Assembly: GCA_934565795.1 (NCBI GenBank)
Contig: CAKTIM010000004.1
Coordinates: forward strand, 62,001-126,000
Source: an uncultured Oscillospiraceae bacterium
GTDB lineage: Bacteria > Bacillota > Clostridia > Oscillospirales > Oscillospiraceae
Direction of reading: 5' to 3'
DNA length: 64,000 nucleotides
The notes below the pieces were generated by a model, which was not told where the DNA came from, made no database searches, and was given only the letters and a program-made list of their open reading frames with translations. Each line of letters starts with the position of its first letter. The first letter of the stretch is position 1. A program made the position numbers and the translations under genes. This document shows, piece after piece, positions 33,222-44,156 of this stretch.

Positions 33222-34634
33222 ATGCGCAAGACGAAAATTATTTGTACCATTGGCCCGGCCTCCGAGAACAAAGAGACCCTGATTGCCATGTGCAAGGCCG
33301 GAATGAATGTGGCGCGGCTGAATTTCTCCCACGGCACCTACCCGGAGCAGCAGTCCAAGATCGACCTGATCAAGGAGGTTCGGCAGGAGCTGGGGCTTCC
33401 CATCGCCATTATGCTGGACACCAAGGGGCCGGAATACCGTATCCGCACCTTTGAGGGCGGAAAGATCACCCTGAACGAGGGGGACGACTTCATTTTCACT
33501 ACCGACGAGGTGGAGGGCGACCAGCATCGGGTCAGCGTGAACTACAAGCACCTGACGGAAAACCTGAAGCCCGGTGACCGCGTTCTGGTGAACAACGGCC
33601 TGGTAGTTTTCGAGGTCACCGGCATCCAGGGCAGCGACGTGCTGACCCGTGTGGTCGTGGGCGGCGAGCTTTCCAACCGCAAGAGCATGAGCTTCCCCAA
33701 CAAGGTGATGTCCGGCCCCTACCTCAGTGAGCAGGACAAGCAGGATCTGCTGTTCGGCATCCAGAACGAGGTGGACTTTGTGGCGGCCTCCTTCGTCTCC
33801 ACCAAGGGCGACATGGAAGAGCTGAAGGACTTCCTGGCCGCCAACGGCGGCGGCAACATCGACCTGATCGCCAAGATCGAGAACCGGGCCGGCGTGGATA
33901 ACATTGAGTCCATCTGCGAGGTGGCCGACGGCGTGATGATCGCCCGCGGCGACCTGGGCGTGGAGATCCCCTTTGTGGAGGTGCCCGCCATCCAGAAGCG
34001 GCTGACCTCCACCTGCCGGATGCTGGGCAAGCGGGTAATCACCGCCACGGAGATGCTGGAATCCATGATCCACAATCCCCGCCCCACCCGCGCCGAGATC
34101 TCCGACGTGGCCAACGCCGTGTATGACGGCAACAGCGCCGTGATGCTCTCCGGCGAGTCCGCCGCCGGTAAATACCCGGTGGAGGCGGTAAAGACCATGG
34201 CGGATATCTGCGAGTTCACCGAGCAGCACACCAGCTACAACACCCGCTTCTATAAGGCGGACTTCCGCATCCGCAACACCCTGGACGCCGTGTCCCACGC
34301 GGTGTGCGCCATGGCCATCGACGTAGAGGCCAAGGGCATTGTGGTGTGCTCCGTCTCCGGCACCACCGCCCGGATGGTCAGCCGCTTCCGCTGCCCGGTG
34401 GATATCATCGGCATGACCACCGACGAGCGTATTTTCCGCCGCCTGGCCCTGAGCTGGGGCGTCACCCCGGTGCTGGCGGAGGAATTCAATTCCCAGGATG
34501 TGATGTTCTTCCACGCCATGGCCAGCGCGCGAAAGGTGCTGCACCTGCAAAAGGGCGACCGGGTAGTACTCACCGGCGGCCCCATCAACGGCAAAACCGG
34601 CAACACCAACACCATCAAGGTAGAGACGGTGTGA
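33222..34634 (+). CDS. pyk: Pyruvate kinase
   Basis: A 470-residue enzyme converting PEP and ADP to pyruvate and ATP, the last step of glycolysis. MRKTKIICTIGPASENKETL, NFSHGTYPEQQSKID, MLDTKGPEYRI, IAKIENRAGVDNI, DGVMIARGDLGVEIPFVEVP (active-site loop) and TATEMLESMIHNPRPTRAEI (signature) are all present. It lacks the extra C-terminal PEP-utilizer domain of some Bacillus enzymes. The signature reads TEM where many homologues have TQM. Start 33222 has AAAGGAG 8 bases upstream. Confidence 0.96.
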   Translation: MRKTKIICTIGPASENKETLIAMCKAGMNVARLNFSHGTYPEQQSKIDLIKEVRQELGLPIAIMLDTKGPEYRIRTFEGGKITLNEGDDFIFTTDEVEGDQHRVSVNYKHLTENLKPGDRVLVNNGLVVFEVTGIQGSDVLTRVVVGGELSNRKSMSFPNKVMSGPYLSEQDKQDLLFGIQNEVDFVAASFVSTKGDMEELKDFLAANGGGNIDLIAKIENRAGVDNIESICEVADGVMIARGDLGVEIPFVEVPAIQKRLTSTCRMLGKRVITATEMLESMIHNPRPTRAEISDVANAVYDGNSAVMLSGESAAGKYPVEAVKTMADICEFTEQHTSYNTRFYKADFRIRNTLDAVSHAVCAMAIDVEAKGIVVCSVSGTTARMVSRFRCPVDIIGMTTDERIFRRLALSWGVTPVLAEEFNSQDVMFFHAMASARKVLHLQKGDRVVLTGGPINGKTGNTNTIKVETV

Positions 34635-34676
34635 CCCCACGCAGGAAACAGTATATGCACCCGGCTTAAAAATGTT

Positions 34677-34707
34677 TCGCCTCCCCGGTTCCGGGGAGGC
34701 GATTTTA
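34677..34707. terminator. Bidirectional terminator, pyk / AraC gene
   Basis: Perfect 11-bp arms CGCCTCCCCGG/CCGGGGAGGCG with a 2-base loop, followed by ATTTTAT on plus and AAACATTTTT on minus. Confidence 0.85.
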
Positions 34708-35561
34708 TGACCGGCGGTATTGGGTGGGGGTGCAGCCCTTTGCGTGTAAAAAGCGCTCGGCAAAGTAGCTGGAGCCGGAGTAGCCGCAGGCGGCGGCAAT
34801 TTCGGTGACGGAAAGACTGGTGGATCGCAGCAGCTCCATTCCCTTTTCCAGGCGGAAGGAATTCAGGTAATCGTTGGGCGTCAGCCCCAGATACTGCCGG
34901 AAGAGGCGGCAGCACTGCGTCCGGCAGACGCCCCCTGCGGCGGCGATCTGCTCCAGGGTGATCCGCTCCGGGTAGTGAGTGCGGATGTAGTCCAGCATCT
35001 GACGCACTGCCTGCAGGCTCCCGTCCGCCGGGGATGAAAGCGCCAGCTGGCGCTGCACCAGCGCGTATACCTCCCGCCACAGGGCGGTCAGCGCCGAAAC
35101 TGCCAGCAGCTCATAGCCCACCGGCTGCGACTGGTACAGAGCATCCACCTGCCGGATGCACCCGATCGGCGCGTCGCCCTCCAGCAGCAGATAGGGAAGC
35201 TGCGCCGCCGAGAGAATGGGCAGGATGAATCGGTTGGTCATTTCGCCGTTCCCCCACAGCAGCTGGGGCCGAAAGGTGACGCACACGTATTGGCAGTCCG
35301 ACCCGTCGGCGCTGTAGCCGAAGTGCATCTGTCTGGCGTTGACGAAGATGGCCTGCCCCTGGCGCACCTCCACACAGCTGCCGTTGACATTGTAGTATAG
35401 CCGCCCTTGCAGAGGCAGCAGCAGCTCCACGTCATCATGCCAGTGGCACAGCGCCGCCATGCCGGAAAGGCTCTTCAAGTCCCCCGGCGGACATAGAGGG
35501 GAAGCCACGGCGCGTTATAATGAATCCGCTCGGAGCCGTCCTGTAAGACTGTTAAATTCAT
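34705..35561 (-). CDS. AraC-family regulator, N-terminal frameshift
   Basis: The C-terminal 268 codons encode a cupin (ALCHWHDDVELLLPLQGRLY) and a two-part HTH (RITLEQIAAAGGVCRTQCCR, FAERFLHAKGCTPTQYRRS). The proper N-terminus lies in another frame: ATG 35561 gives MNLTVLQDGSERIHYNAPWL then PLYVRRG and a stop. One extra G in the G5 run at 35481-35485 would join both as PLYVRRGDLKSLSGMAALCH, which reads like intact members of the family. So the gene is frameshifted or the run is misread. It is divergent from the MATE-acetyltransferase pair, its likely target. Confidence 0.8.
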
Positions 35562-35676
35562 TTCATCACCAGCTGTGTACGATTGTTATAAAAATAAACG
35601 CAAATCCGAAAGACATTGCACTTTTAATGTACTAATATAATAACAGTTCCGTACCGAATTGACAAGGGGGAGCCCC

Positions 35677-37035
35677 ATGGAGAAAAAGGAATTTTATCGT
35701 CAGCTGCGGGCGCTGGTGATACCCATTGCGTTTCAGCAGTTTATGCTGGCGGCGGTCAGCGCCTCGGATGCGGTGATGCTGGGCGTGCTCAGTCAGGACG
35801 CCATGGCGGCCATCTCCCTGGCCGCCCAGGTGCAGTTTGTTTTCGGCCTGTATCTGGCTGCCATGACCATCGGGGCCAGCATGTTCGCCGCCCAGTATTG
35901 GGGCAAGCGGGATAAGGACGCCGTGGAACGGATTCTGGGCATGGTGCTGCGCTTTATGCTGCCGGTCAGCATCGGCTTCAGCCTGGTCACCGCCCTGCTG
36001 CCCCGCGCGGTGATGCAGATATTCACATCGGATTCGGCGCTGATCCAGGCTGGCGGGGTATACCTGCGCACGGTCAGCCCTTCCTATCTGCTGTGCGGCA
36101 TCTGCCAGGTGTATCTGTGCGTGATGAAAAGTTGCGGCCGGGCGGCAGCCGCCTCCCGCATCAGCTCCGTGGGTGTGGCGGCTAATATTGTACTCAACGC
36201 ATTGCTGATTTTCGGCCTGCTGGGCTTCCCCAGGCTGGAGGTCGCGGGCGCCGCCGTCGCAACGGTGTTGGCGCGGGTGATTGAGCTGGCCGGAGCCTGC
36301 ATGGATGCCAGGGGGCCGGAGCGCATCCGCCTGCGCAGGCGGTATCTGCGTGCCCCCGAGCGGCCGCGCAGGCGGGAATTCTGGCAGTATGTCGCGCCCG
36401 TGCTGGGCAACGAGATCGTGTGGGGCGTGGGCTTTACCATGAGCAGCGTTATCATGGGCCGCCTGGGCAGCGACGCGGTGGCGGCGCATTCTGTGGCGGG
36501 GATCGTGAAAAATCTGCTGATCTGCCTTTGCCTCGGCATTGGCAGCGGCGGCGGTGTGCTGGTGGGCAATGAGTTGGGAGGGGGGAACCTGGGGCGTGCC
36601 CGGCAATACGGGCAGCGCATTGCAAGGCTCTCGATCCTATCCGGCCTTCTTGCGGGGGCGGCGCTGCTGCTGCTCAGCCCTGCGATTCTGCGCTTTGCCC
36701 GCCTGACCCCGGCGGCACGGGAGTATCTGAAAGGAATGCTTGTAATCTGCGCCTGCTATTGCGTGGGAAAATCCATAAATTCCACGGTGATCGGCGGCAT
36801 TTTCTGCGCCGGGGGCGACAGCCGCTTCGGCTTCCTGTGCGATGCCGTTACGCTGTGGGGGATTACCGTCCCTCTGGGCCTGCTGGCGGCCTTCGTGTGG
36901 AGGCTGCCGGTAATCGGCGTGTACGCCATTGTCCATTTGGACGAATTTATTAAGCTGCCTGCGGTATACATTCACTTTAAAAAATACAAATGGGTCAAAG
37001 ACCTGACACAGCCACAAGGAGGAAAAACAAAATGA
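35677..37035 (+). CDS. MATE-family efflux transporter
   Basis: A 452-residue protein with about twelve hydrophobic segments in two similar halves (VIPIAFQQFMLAAVSASDAV; APVLGNEIVWGVGFTMSSVI), the MATE layout. These pumps export drugs or metabolites using Na+ or H+. AAGGGGG precedes ATG 35677. Its stop overlaps the acetyltransferase ATG (ATGA). The divergent AraC gene is a likely regulator. A TATAAT-like -10 lies upstream in an AT-rich gap without a clear -35. Confidence 0.88.
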   Translation: MEKKEFYRQLRALVIPIAFQQFMLAAVSASDAVMLGVLSQDAMAAISLAAQVQFVFGLYLAAMTIGASMFAAQYWGKRDKDAVERILGMVLRFMLPVSIGFSLVTALLPRAVMQIFTSDSALIQAGGVYLRTVSPSYLLCGICQVYLCVMKSCGRAAAASRISSVGVAANIVLNALLIFGLLGFPRLEVAGAAVATVLARVIELAGACMDARGPERIRLRRRYLRAPERPRRREFWQYVAPVLGNEIVWGVGFTMSSVIMGRLGSDAVAAHSVAGIVKNLLICLCLGIGSGGGVLVGNELGGGNLGRARQYGQRIARLSILSGLLAGAALLLLSPAILRFARLTPAAREYLKGMLVICACYCVGKSINSTVIGGIFCAGGDSRFGFLCDAVTLWGITVPLGLLAAFVWRLPVIGVYAIVHLDEFIKLPAVYIHFKKYKWVKDLTQPQGGKTK

Positions 37036-37658
37036 CCATGCATGAACGGATTATGGAGGGCAAGCTTTTCACCGACATGTGCGAGGGCATGCCGGAGGAG
37101 CGGCTGGCGGCCAAGCAGCGGATGAAGCGGTTCAACGACTGCCAGCCGGAGGATGTGGAGGGCAGGGTGCGGCTGCTGGGAGAGATTTTCGGCAAGCCCT
37201 GCGACGCCTGGATCGAGCCGCCCTTTTACTTCTGCTACGGCAGGCACATTTCCGTGGGAAAGGGCACCTATATCAACGTCAATTGTAATTTCATCGACGA
37301 CGGCCGAATCACCATCGGCGACGCTGTGATGTTCGGCCCGGCGGTGACCATTGCCACCGTGGGCCACCCCATCCATCCGGGGCTGCGGGAATACATGTAC
37401 TGCGACCATGTGACCATTGGCAATAACTGCTGGATCGGAGCAAACAGCGTGATCTGTCCCGGCGTGACCATCGGCGAAAATACCGTCATCGGCGCGGGCA
37501 GCGTAGTCACCAAGGACATCCCCGCCAACTGCGTGGCCGCAGGCAACCCCTGCAAGGTCATCCGCCCCATCGGCGAAGCAGACATGCAATATTACTACCG
37601 CAACCGCCCCATCACCCAGGAGGATCTGGAAGAGGAACGCCGCCTGCGGGAGAAATAA
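37032..37658 (+). CDS. Sugar O-acetyltransferase, maltose/galactoside type
   Basis: A 208-residue left-handed beta-helix enzyme. The N-terminal Maa domain (MHERIMEGKLFTDMCEGMPE) is followed by hexapeptide repeats: YINVNCNFIDDGRITIGDAV, VTIATVGHPIHPGLRE with the catalytic His, and WIGANSVICPGVTIGENTVI. It transfers acetyl from CoA to a sugar hydroxyl. It is coupled to the MATE gene (ATGA), so the pair may modify and export a compound; that link is inferred. Confidence 0.9.
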   Translation: MTMHERIMEGKLFTDMCEGMPEERLAAKQRMKRFNDCQPEDVEGRVRLLGEIFGKPCDAWIEPPFYFCYGRHISVGKGTYINVNCNFIDDGRITIGDAVMFGPAVTIATVGHPIHPGLREYMYCDHVTIGNNCWIGANSVICPGVTIGENTVIGAGSVVTKDIPANCVAAGNPCKVIRPIGEADMQYYYRNRPITQEDLEEERRLREK

Positions 37659-37661
37659 TAA

Positions 37662-37705
37662 CGCATCCCCTTACCGCTGTTACTCGGTAAGGGGATGCGC
37701 TTTTC
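37662..37705. terminator. Bidirectional terminator
   Basis: Perfect 14-bp arms GCATCCCCTTACCG/CGGTAAGGGGATGC with an 8-base loop, then GCTTTTCT on plus. It serves the acetyltransferase and the convergent SleB-like gene. Confidence 0.85.
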
Positions 37706-37715
37706 TGTGATGGTC

Positions 37716-38381
37716 TTACTTGACGGTCTTTTCCCGCCATTTCTGGTTGCCAGTGGAGGTGAACTGGTTGCGCAGGGTGACGGAGCCGTCGTCGTTGAGC
37801 ACCAGCCAGAGCATGTCGTTGTCCAGGGGGCGCAGGCCGCCGTTTGCCTGGGTGGCAAGCACGTCCAGGGCAATTTCGTATGTATGCTCGGTGTAGGGCA
37901 TGTTCGCGTCGTAGCCCTGCCACTGGTTCGGGCGGGCGATCTCGTCCAGCAGGCTCTGGCCGTAGCCATTGCTGCGATCCTCGCTGCGGTTGATGGCCAC
38001 CCACATGATGACGGTTTTTACATTGTCCGACCGGCCATTGCCCACGCTGTCGGCCAGGGTGGCCAGGGCGGCGGCCTCGGCGTTGACGGCGACCTCCGTC
38101 GGCTCGGTCACATCCTCCTGGGGCTGGGTCTCGGCGGCCACGGTCTCCGCCGGGACATCCGCCTGCGCCTGCTTGCTCCCGCCGCGGGGAAGCGCCAGGG
38201 CCAGAATGAGCAGCAGTAAAATCAGCGGCGACCACAGCCGAATGTCAAAATACCATTTAACGTCCTCTCCCAGGTGGGTGAGAAAGGCGGGGACGCGAAT
38301 GGAAAAGGGGAGGGAAGACTTCTTGCGCCGCTTGCGGCGGCGAGGCTCCAACTTAAATTCCTCATTGGGCGTCTGTTCCAT
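37716..38381 (-). CDS. Single-pass membrane protein with SleB-like domain
   Basis: A 221-residue protein. A basic cytoplasmic N-terminus (EPRRRKRRKKSSLPFS) is followed by one membrane helix near residue 50-65 and an Ala/Glu/Thr linker. The external domain contains VKTVIMWVAINRSEDRSNGY and SLLDEIARPNQWQGYD, which resembles cell-wall hydrolase SleB (WVAINR then a Q-GY segment). It probably acts on peptidoglycan, though the catalytic Glu could not be placed with certainty. AAGGAG precedes ATG 38381. Promoter at 38553-38581. Confidence 0.55.
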   Translation of the reverse strand: MEQTPNEEFKLEPRRRKRRKKSSLPFSIRVPAFLTHLGEDVKWYFDIRLWSPLILLLLILALALPRGGSKQAQADVPAETVAAETQPQEDVTEPTEVAVNAEAAALATLADSVGNGRSDNVKTVIMWVAINRSEDRSNGYGQSLLDEIARPNQWQGYDANMPYTEHTYEIALDVLATQANGGLRPLDNDMLWLVLNDDGSVTLRNQFTSTGNQKWREKTVK

Positions 38382-38552
38382 AATGCTTTCTCCTTCTATT
38401 GTGCCAATATCGGGGCCAATTGTTGACTCCACATAGATTATAGCCGGGCAGCAGGCCAAAAGGCTGTCGAAACTGCTGAAAGCAGATAAAAATATGCTTC
38501 AAAAAGATGCCTTCTGCACGAAAGAAGCGCTGCTGTGCCTTACGCTGGCACA

Positions 38553-38581
38553 ATTATAACATATTGCTGCAAAAAAGTCAA
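38553..38581 (-). promoter_or_regulatory. Sigma-A promoter for the SleB-like gene
   Basis: On the minus strand TTGACT, 17-base spacer, TATAAT. It leaves a leader of about 165 bases containing a GTGCC/GGCAC hairpin and a second TATAAT at 38437-38442. No known riboswitch was recognised. The remaining gap to groEL holds only the groEL terminator and AT-rich sequence. Confidence 0.65.
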
Positions 38582-38654
38582 ATTTTCCTTTGTTTTAAGG
38601 AATTATGTCAACATTTTTAACGAATTATGTAAACAGAACGGACACGCGCCACAC

Positions 38655-38692
38655 AAAAGATCAGGGATGTCCTTTGCAGGACACCCCTGATC
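38655..38692 (-). terminator. Terminator of groES-groEL
   Basis: 15-bp arms GATCAGGGATGTCCT/AGGACACCCCTGATC with one G-U pair; on the minus strand followed by TTTTGTGT. Confidence 0.88.
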
Positions 38693-38714
38693 GAATTGCA
38701 TTTTGGGAAGCGGC

Positions 38715-40639
<1,925 letters not shown>

Positions 40640-40707
40640 AACAATTCCTCCATCGCAATAATTTATGGGAAGACTGCAGGCGTTGCCGCCCGCAATTATC
40701 TATGCTG

Positions 40708-40734
40708 TTAGCACTCTTTATCTCTGAGTGCTAA
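40708..40734 (-). promoter_or_regulatory. CIRCE operator (HrcA site)
   Basis: TTAGCACTC, 9-base spacer, GAGTGCTAA: an exact CIRCE. HrcA binds it and represses the operon until heat stress. It lies just downstream of the -10. Confidence 0.97.
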
Positions 40735-40737
40735 CAT

Positions 40738-40766
40738 ATCATAGCGCACCTTCTCAAAAAAAGCAA
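40738..40766 (-). promoter_or_regulatory. Sigma-A promoter for groES-groEL
   Basis: On the minus strand TTGCTT, 17-base spacer, TATGAT. The transcription start falls inside the CIRCE element. Confidence 0.8.
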
Positions 40767-40841
40767 GCCCCAAATTCGGAAAATCCGTAAATAAATTGTG
40801 AACCTATTCAGGTGTTACCGCCGCCTGGGGGCCAGGAGTGC

Positions 40842-40870
40842 TTGACGGGAGCGTTTTTCTCTGATAGTAT
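40842..40870 (+). promoter_or_regulatory. Sigma-A promoter for the LacI-family gene
   Basis: TTGACG, 17-base spacer, TAGTAT, about 50 bases before the start codon. Confidence 0.65.
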
Positions 40871-40919
40871 GAGAAAAAACACTTGAAACGGGGCTGATAA
40901 CTTGCCGGGTGAGAAGAAA

Positions 40920-41900
40920 ATGCATACCCTCAGCGATATCGCCAGGGAGCTGGGGGTGAATAAGGCCACAGTGTCCAAGGCGATTTCGGGGAAGGGAAAC
41001 CTGAGCGCCGAAACAAGAGCCAGAATTCTGGCCTTTACGGAGGAATGCGGCTACCGGCCCAATGCGGTGGCGCAGAGCCTGGCCCGCAGCCGCTCATTCA
41101 ATATCGGCCTGATGATGCCCAACCCTGCCGGGCAGGATAACGGAGCCTTTTTCCACGATTGCCTCAGCGGCGTGTGCCGCACCGCCTCGGAAAACGGCTA
41201 CGATGTGCTGCTGATCCTGGGCGACGAGACCGGCACGGCGGATCTGTCCCGGCTGATGGACAATCGGAAGATCGACGGCGTGATTGCCATGCGCTCGCTG
41301 GTGAAGTCCCCCATTGTGAGCTTTTTAAAGGAGAAGCAGATCCCCTTTGTGCTCATTGGCCCCACCTCCGACCGCAGCGTGGTCAGCGTGGACAATGACA
41401 ATCAGACCGCCAGCCGGGAGATCACCGCCTGGCTCATCGCCAGGGGCGCACGGCGGATCGTGCTGCTGGGAGGCGATGAAAACCACTGCGTCACCCATAG
41501 CCGCCTCCGGGGCTTCCAGGAGGCCTGCCGCCAGGCTGGGCTGCCGGAGCAGCCGGTGCTGCTGAATCTGGGCGGCCGGGAGGAAATGGCCCAGGCGCTG
41601 CCCTGGGATGCGCTGGCCGCAGCGGACAGCGTGGTATGCATGGATGAATACATCTGCAATCTGCTGATGGTGCAGCTGCGCGTCCGGGGCATCCGCGTGC
41701 CGGAGGATCTGCAGGTGGTCAGCCTGTACGACAGCGCTCTGTTGGAAAACAACGTCCCGCCGGTGACAAGCCTGCACTTCGACGCCTGGGAGCTGGGCCG
41801 CATCGCCGGCGAAAAGCTCCTAGCCCTACTGGAATCCCGCCCCCCTCGCCCCCTCCCCCCCCCCAGCTACCGCCTCCTCCACCGCGCCTCCACAAGATGA
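40920..41900 (+). CDS. LacI-family transcriptional regulator
   Basis: A 326-residue protein. The N-terminal HTH and hinge read HTLSDIARELGVNKATVSKA then GYRPNAVAQSLARSRS. The sugar-binding core (IGLMMPNPAGQDNGAFFHDC, DGVIAMRSL, VSVDNDNQTASREITAWLIA) is complete. It should repress sugar-use genes until an effector binds; its targets are unknown. ATG 40920 has GGTGAGA upstream. The last codons contain a run of ten C (41855-41864). A repeat cluster and then an orphan binding-protein gene follow. Confidence 0.9.
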   Translation: MHTLSDIARELGVNKATVSKAISGKGNLSAETRARILAFTEECGYRPNAVAQSLARSRSFNIGLMMPNPAGQDNGAFFHDCLSGVCRTASENGYDVLLILGDETGTADLSRLMDNRKIDGVIAMRSLVKSPIVSFLKEKQIPFVLIGPTSDRSVVSVDNDNQTASREITAWLIARGARRIVLLGGDENHCVTHSRLRGFQEACRQAGLPEQPVLLNLGGREEMAQALPWDALAAADSVVCMDEYICNLLMVQLRVRGIRVPEDLQVVSLYDSALLENNVPPVTSLHFDAWELGRIAGEKLLALLESRPPRPLPPPSYRLLHRASTR

Positions 41901-41914
41901 CACAATTTTTCCCA

Positions 41915-42475
41915 TTTACTTCCGTAGGGGTCGGCAACCTGCCGACCCTCAACTTAACGGTTTAGGAAGCATTAAAGAACAACGTATACCGTAAAAAGAT
42001 ACATCTCTTGGCTTCCCTGCGGGGGAAGCTGTCGCCGCAGCGACTGAAGAGGGCACTCAGCCCATGGTTTCAAGAGAGATTTGGTTAAAAAGGTAGAATC
42101 TAAAACATTCTGAGTTCGTAGGGGCGGATACCAGCCGCCCGAAAGGTAATGAAACTGAGCTGTACAGCCGAACCACTCAATCCCGGTACCCAGCGGGGCG
42201 ACAAATTGCCGCCCCCTACGAACTCAGAAACTTTTGGTAATGTTCATTCAACCGGCAGCTCAATTCCGCGACGTGGCGGGCGGCTGGTATCCGCCCCTAC
42301 GGATTGGCGTGTGCCATTCAACTTACCCTTAATAAAGAACTACGTGCGGTAAGCCCTCTTCAGTCAGCCCTACGGGCTGCCAGCTTCCCCCAAGGGAAGC
42401 TTTCCTGGTGCCATTCAACGCGCCGCTCTGTCTCGTCACGTTGCGGGACGGCAGGTTGCCGTCCCCTACGTGGGC
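41915..42475. repeat. REP-like mosaic cluster 4
   Basis: Modules on plus at 41924-41948 and 42118-42141; on minus at 42194-42219, 42277-42300 and 42444-42469. Shared linkers include GACTGAAGAGGGCACTCAG and AGCCCTCTTCAGTCAGCC. Plus modules are left and minus modules right. The rest of the gap to 42646 is AT-rich with nothing clear. Confidence 0.8.
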
Positions 42476-42646
42476 AGGGATTTTTAGCGGCTTCTATTCA
42501 ATTGACAGCGCAGGCCCGCGCTGTTTTGGGTGGCTGGTGTTTATTCATGTGGGGGGGATGACGGAGTATAGAGCCGTTTTTTGAGTGATAATTATTAAAA
42601 TATCCTTAATTTCCCAGGAAAACCATTATCTTAAGCCGTTCTTAAT

Positions 42647-42675
42647 TTGACATGGCGTAAAAATGCCGATAGAAT
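42647..42675 (+). promoter_or_regulatory. Sigma-A promoter for the orphan solute-binding protein
   Basis: TTGACA, 17-base spacer, TAGAAT. The start near 42682 lies just before an AAAGGAGG site (42687-42694). Confidence 0.75.
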
Positions 42676-42699
42676 GTAGCAAACCGAAAGGAGGTGAAT

Positions 42700-42732
42700 G
42701 TGAGGAAAAACGGATCCGAAGGAAGCCGATGA
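42700..42732 (+). other. Possible 10-codon leader ORF
   Basis: GTG start after AAAGGAGG, reading VRKNGSEGSR and a TGA that overlaps the in-frame upstream ATG of the next gene (ATGA at 42729). It could couple translation of the leader to the binding-protein gene. Confidence 0.3.
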
Positions 42733-42752
42733 AATTAAAAGGAGGTAATGTT

Positions 42753-44099
42753 ATGAGAATGAATTTATTGCGCCGTGCGTTGGTGCTGGCGCTGTGTGCG
42801 GCTCTGGTGATGGGCGTTGCTGCCCAGGGGGCCGGGGCTGAGGGGGTTGACCTCTGGCTGGTGACGGAGGAGACCACCGAAAATGGAATGAACGGGGCGG
42901 TGCGCGCCCAGATCGATGCGTTCTGTCAGGCGAACCCGGAGGTTTCCATCCGCATGGATATCCTGCCCAACAAGGAAGCGGAGCGGGCGGAATATTTGCA
43001 GGAGCTGCGTCAGAAGATCGAAAGCGGCGCGGGGCCTGATTTGTATCTGCTGCCCACCGGCACCGTCGTGACCCTGGATCAGCCCATGCAATACACCTAC
43101 CGTAAAATTGACCCGCTCTTCCCGGATGTATCTGCAGCCATGGCGGCAGGCAGCTTTGCCGATGTGAGCGAATACTATCAGCGCGACGCCGAGCTGGGCG
43201 TGGAGACGCTGAACACGGCGGTGATGGATGCCGGTGTGCTGGACGGGGCCAGATATGTCCTGCCTCTGCGCTATACTGTGATGGCGCTCTATGCCTTTGA
43301 CGAAAAGCTGCCCGATGCCGGAATCACGCCGGAACTTCTGGATCAGCCTGTTGACGCCATTATGCGTCAGGCAGTGGAGGATGGGAATGTGGAACTGGCC
43401 CGCCAGATACGCTCCATGGGCAGCAGCGCCTTTTCCAATCTGCCGGGCAGCGGGGAGGATGCGCTGACCGCAGAGCAGCTGACCGATTTCCTGAAGGATT
43501 ATCAGGCGCTGATCGCGCTGCTGGGCGGGGACAATGTTTATGCCAGCCGCTTCAGCTATTTTGATTTCGATGCCGCATCCGCCGCCCCCGTTTATCGCGG
43601 CGTGATCGCAGATGCACTGAATTTCCTGGCGGCAGCCGGGGCCTCCGGCCAGAGTGTGTCCATGCATCCCCTGCGCACCACCGCCGGGGATACCCTTGCG
43701 CTGGTTACATATTACGGCGCGGTGGGCAGCGGCTGTGAAAACCCGGAGCTGGCCTACGAATTCCTGCGGCAGCTCCTGACGGAGGATGCCCAGTGGGAGC
43801 AGGGCCGGGACATGCTGAACGACGAATGGCCCTTCGCCCCCATGGAGGGCTGGCCGGTGCGCACCGTCGGCTCCGTCCAGGCGCTGTGGGTCAGTGCCCA
43901 GCAGTCCGGCAAGCTGCCAGAACTCCAGCCCACCGACAGCGACGTACCCCTGGTGGAAATGAAGCCTGATGTGGTTCGCTTCCCGGTGAAAACAGGCATT
44001 GCCGCGCTGGCAGCCCAGCTCAATGACACCGAGAACGGCAATGCCCCCACCGACGTCGATCCTGCCGCTTTGGCCGAGGATTTCCTTGCATCCAAGTAA
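42753..44099 (+). CDS. Secreted solute-binding-like protein, orphan
   Basis: A 448-residue protein. The signal peptide (RRALVLALCAALVMGVAAQG) has no lipobox Cys. The body resembles family-1 extracellular solute-binding proteins: RAQIDAFCQANPEVSIRMDI, ESGAGPDLYLLPTGTVVTLD, GARYVLPLRYTVMALYAFDE and PELAYEFLRQLLTED. No ABC permease or ATPase is adjacent, so it is an orphan. ATG 42753 has GGAGGT upstream; ATG 42729 is an alternative start. It ends at a strong hairpin. Confidence 0.72.
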   Translation: MRMNLLRRALVLALCAALVMGVAAQGAGAEGVDLWLVTEETTENGMNGAVRAQIDAFCQANPEVSIRMDILPNKEAERAEYLQELRQKIESGAGPDLYLLPTGTVVTLDQPMQYTYRKIDPLFPDVSAAMAAGSFADVSEYYQRDAELGVETLNTAVMDAGVLDGARYVLPLRYTVMALYAFDEKLPDAGITPELLDQPVDAIMRQAVEDGNVELARQIRSMGSSAFSNLPGSGEDALTAEQLTDFLKDYQALIALLGGDNVYASRFSYFDFDAASAAPVYRGVIADALNFLAAAGASGQSVSMHPLRTTAGDTLALVTYYGAVGSGCENPELAYEFLRQLLTEDAQWEQGRDMLNDEWPFAPMEGWPVRTVGSVQALWVSAQQSGKLPELQPTDSDVPLVEMKPDVVRFPVKTGIAALAAQLNDTENGNAPTDVDPAALAEDFLASK

Positions 44100-44108
44100 A
44101 GAACGGTC

Positions 44109-44147
44109 AAGGGCCAGCTGCAACATCCGCAGCTGGCCCTTTGCCAT
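44109..44147 (+). terminator. Terminator after the orphan solute-binding protein
   Basis: Perfect 13-bp arms AAGGGCCAGCTGC/GCAGCTGGCCCTT with a 7-base loop. Confidence 0.8.
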
Positions 44148-44156
44148 ATTCCCTTA

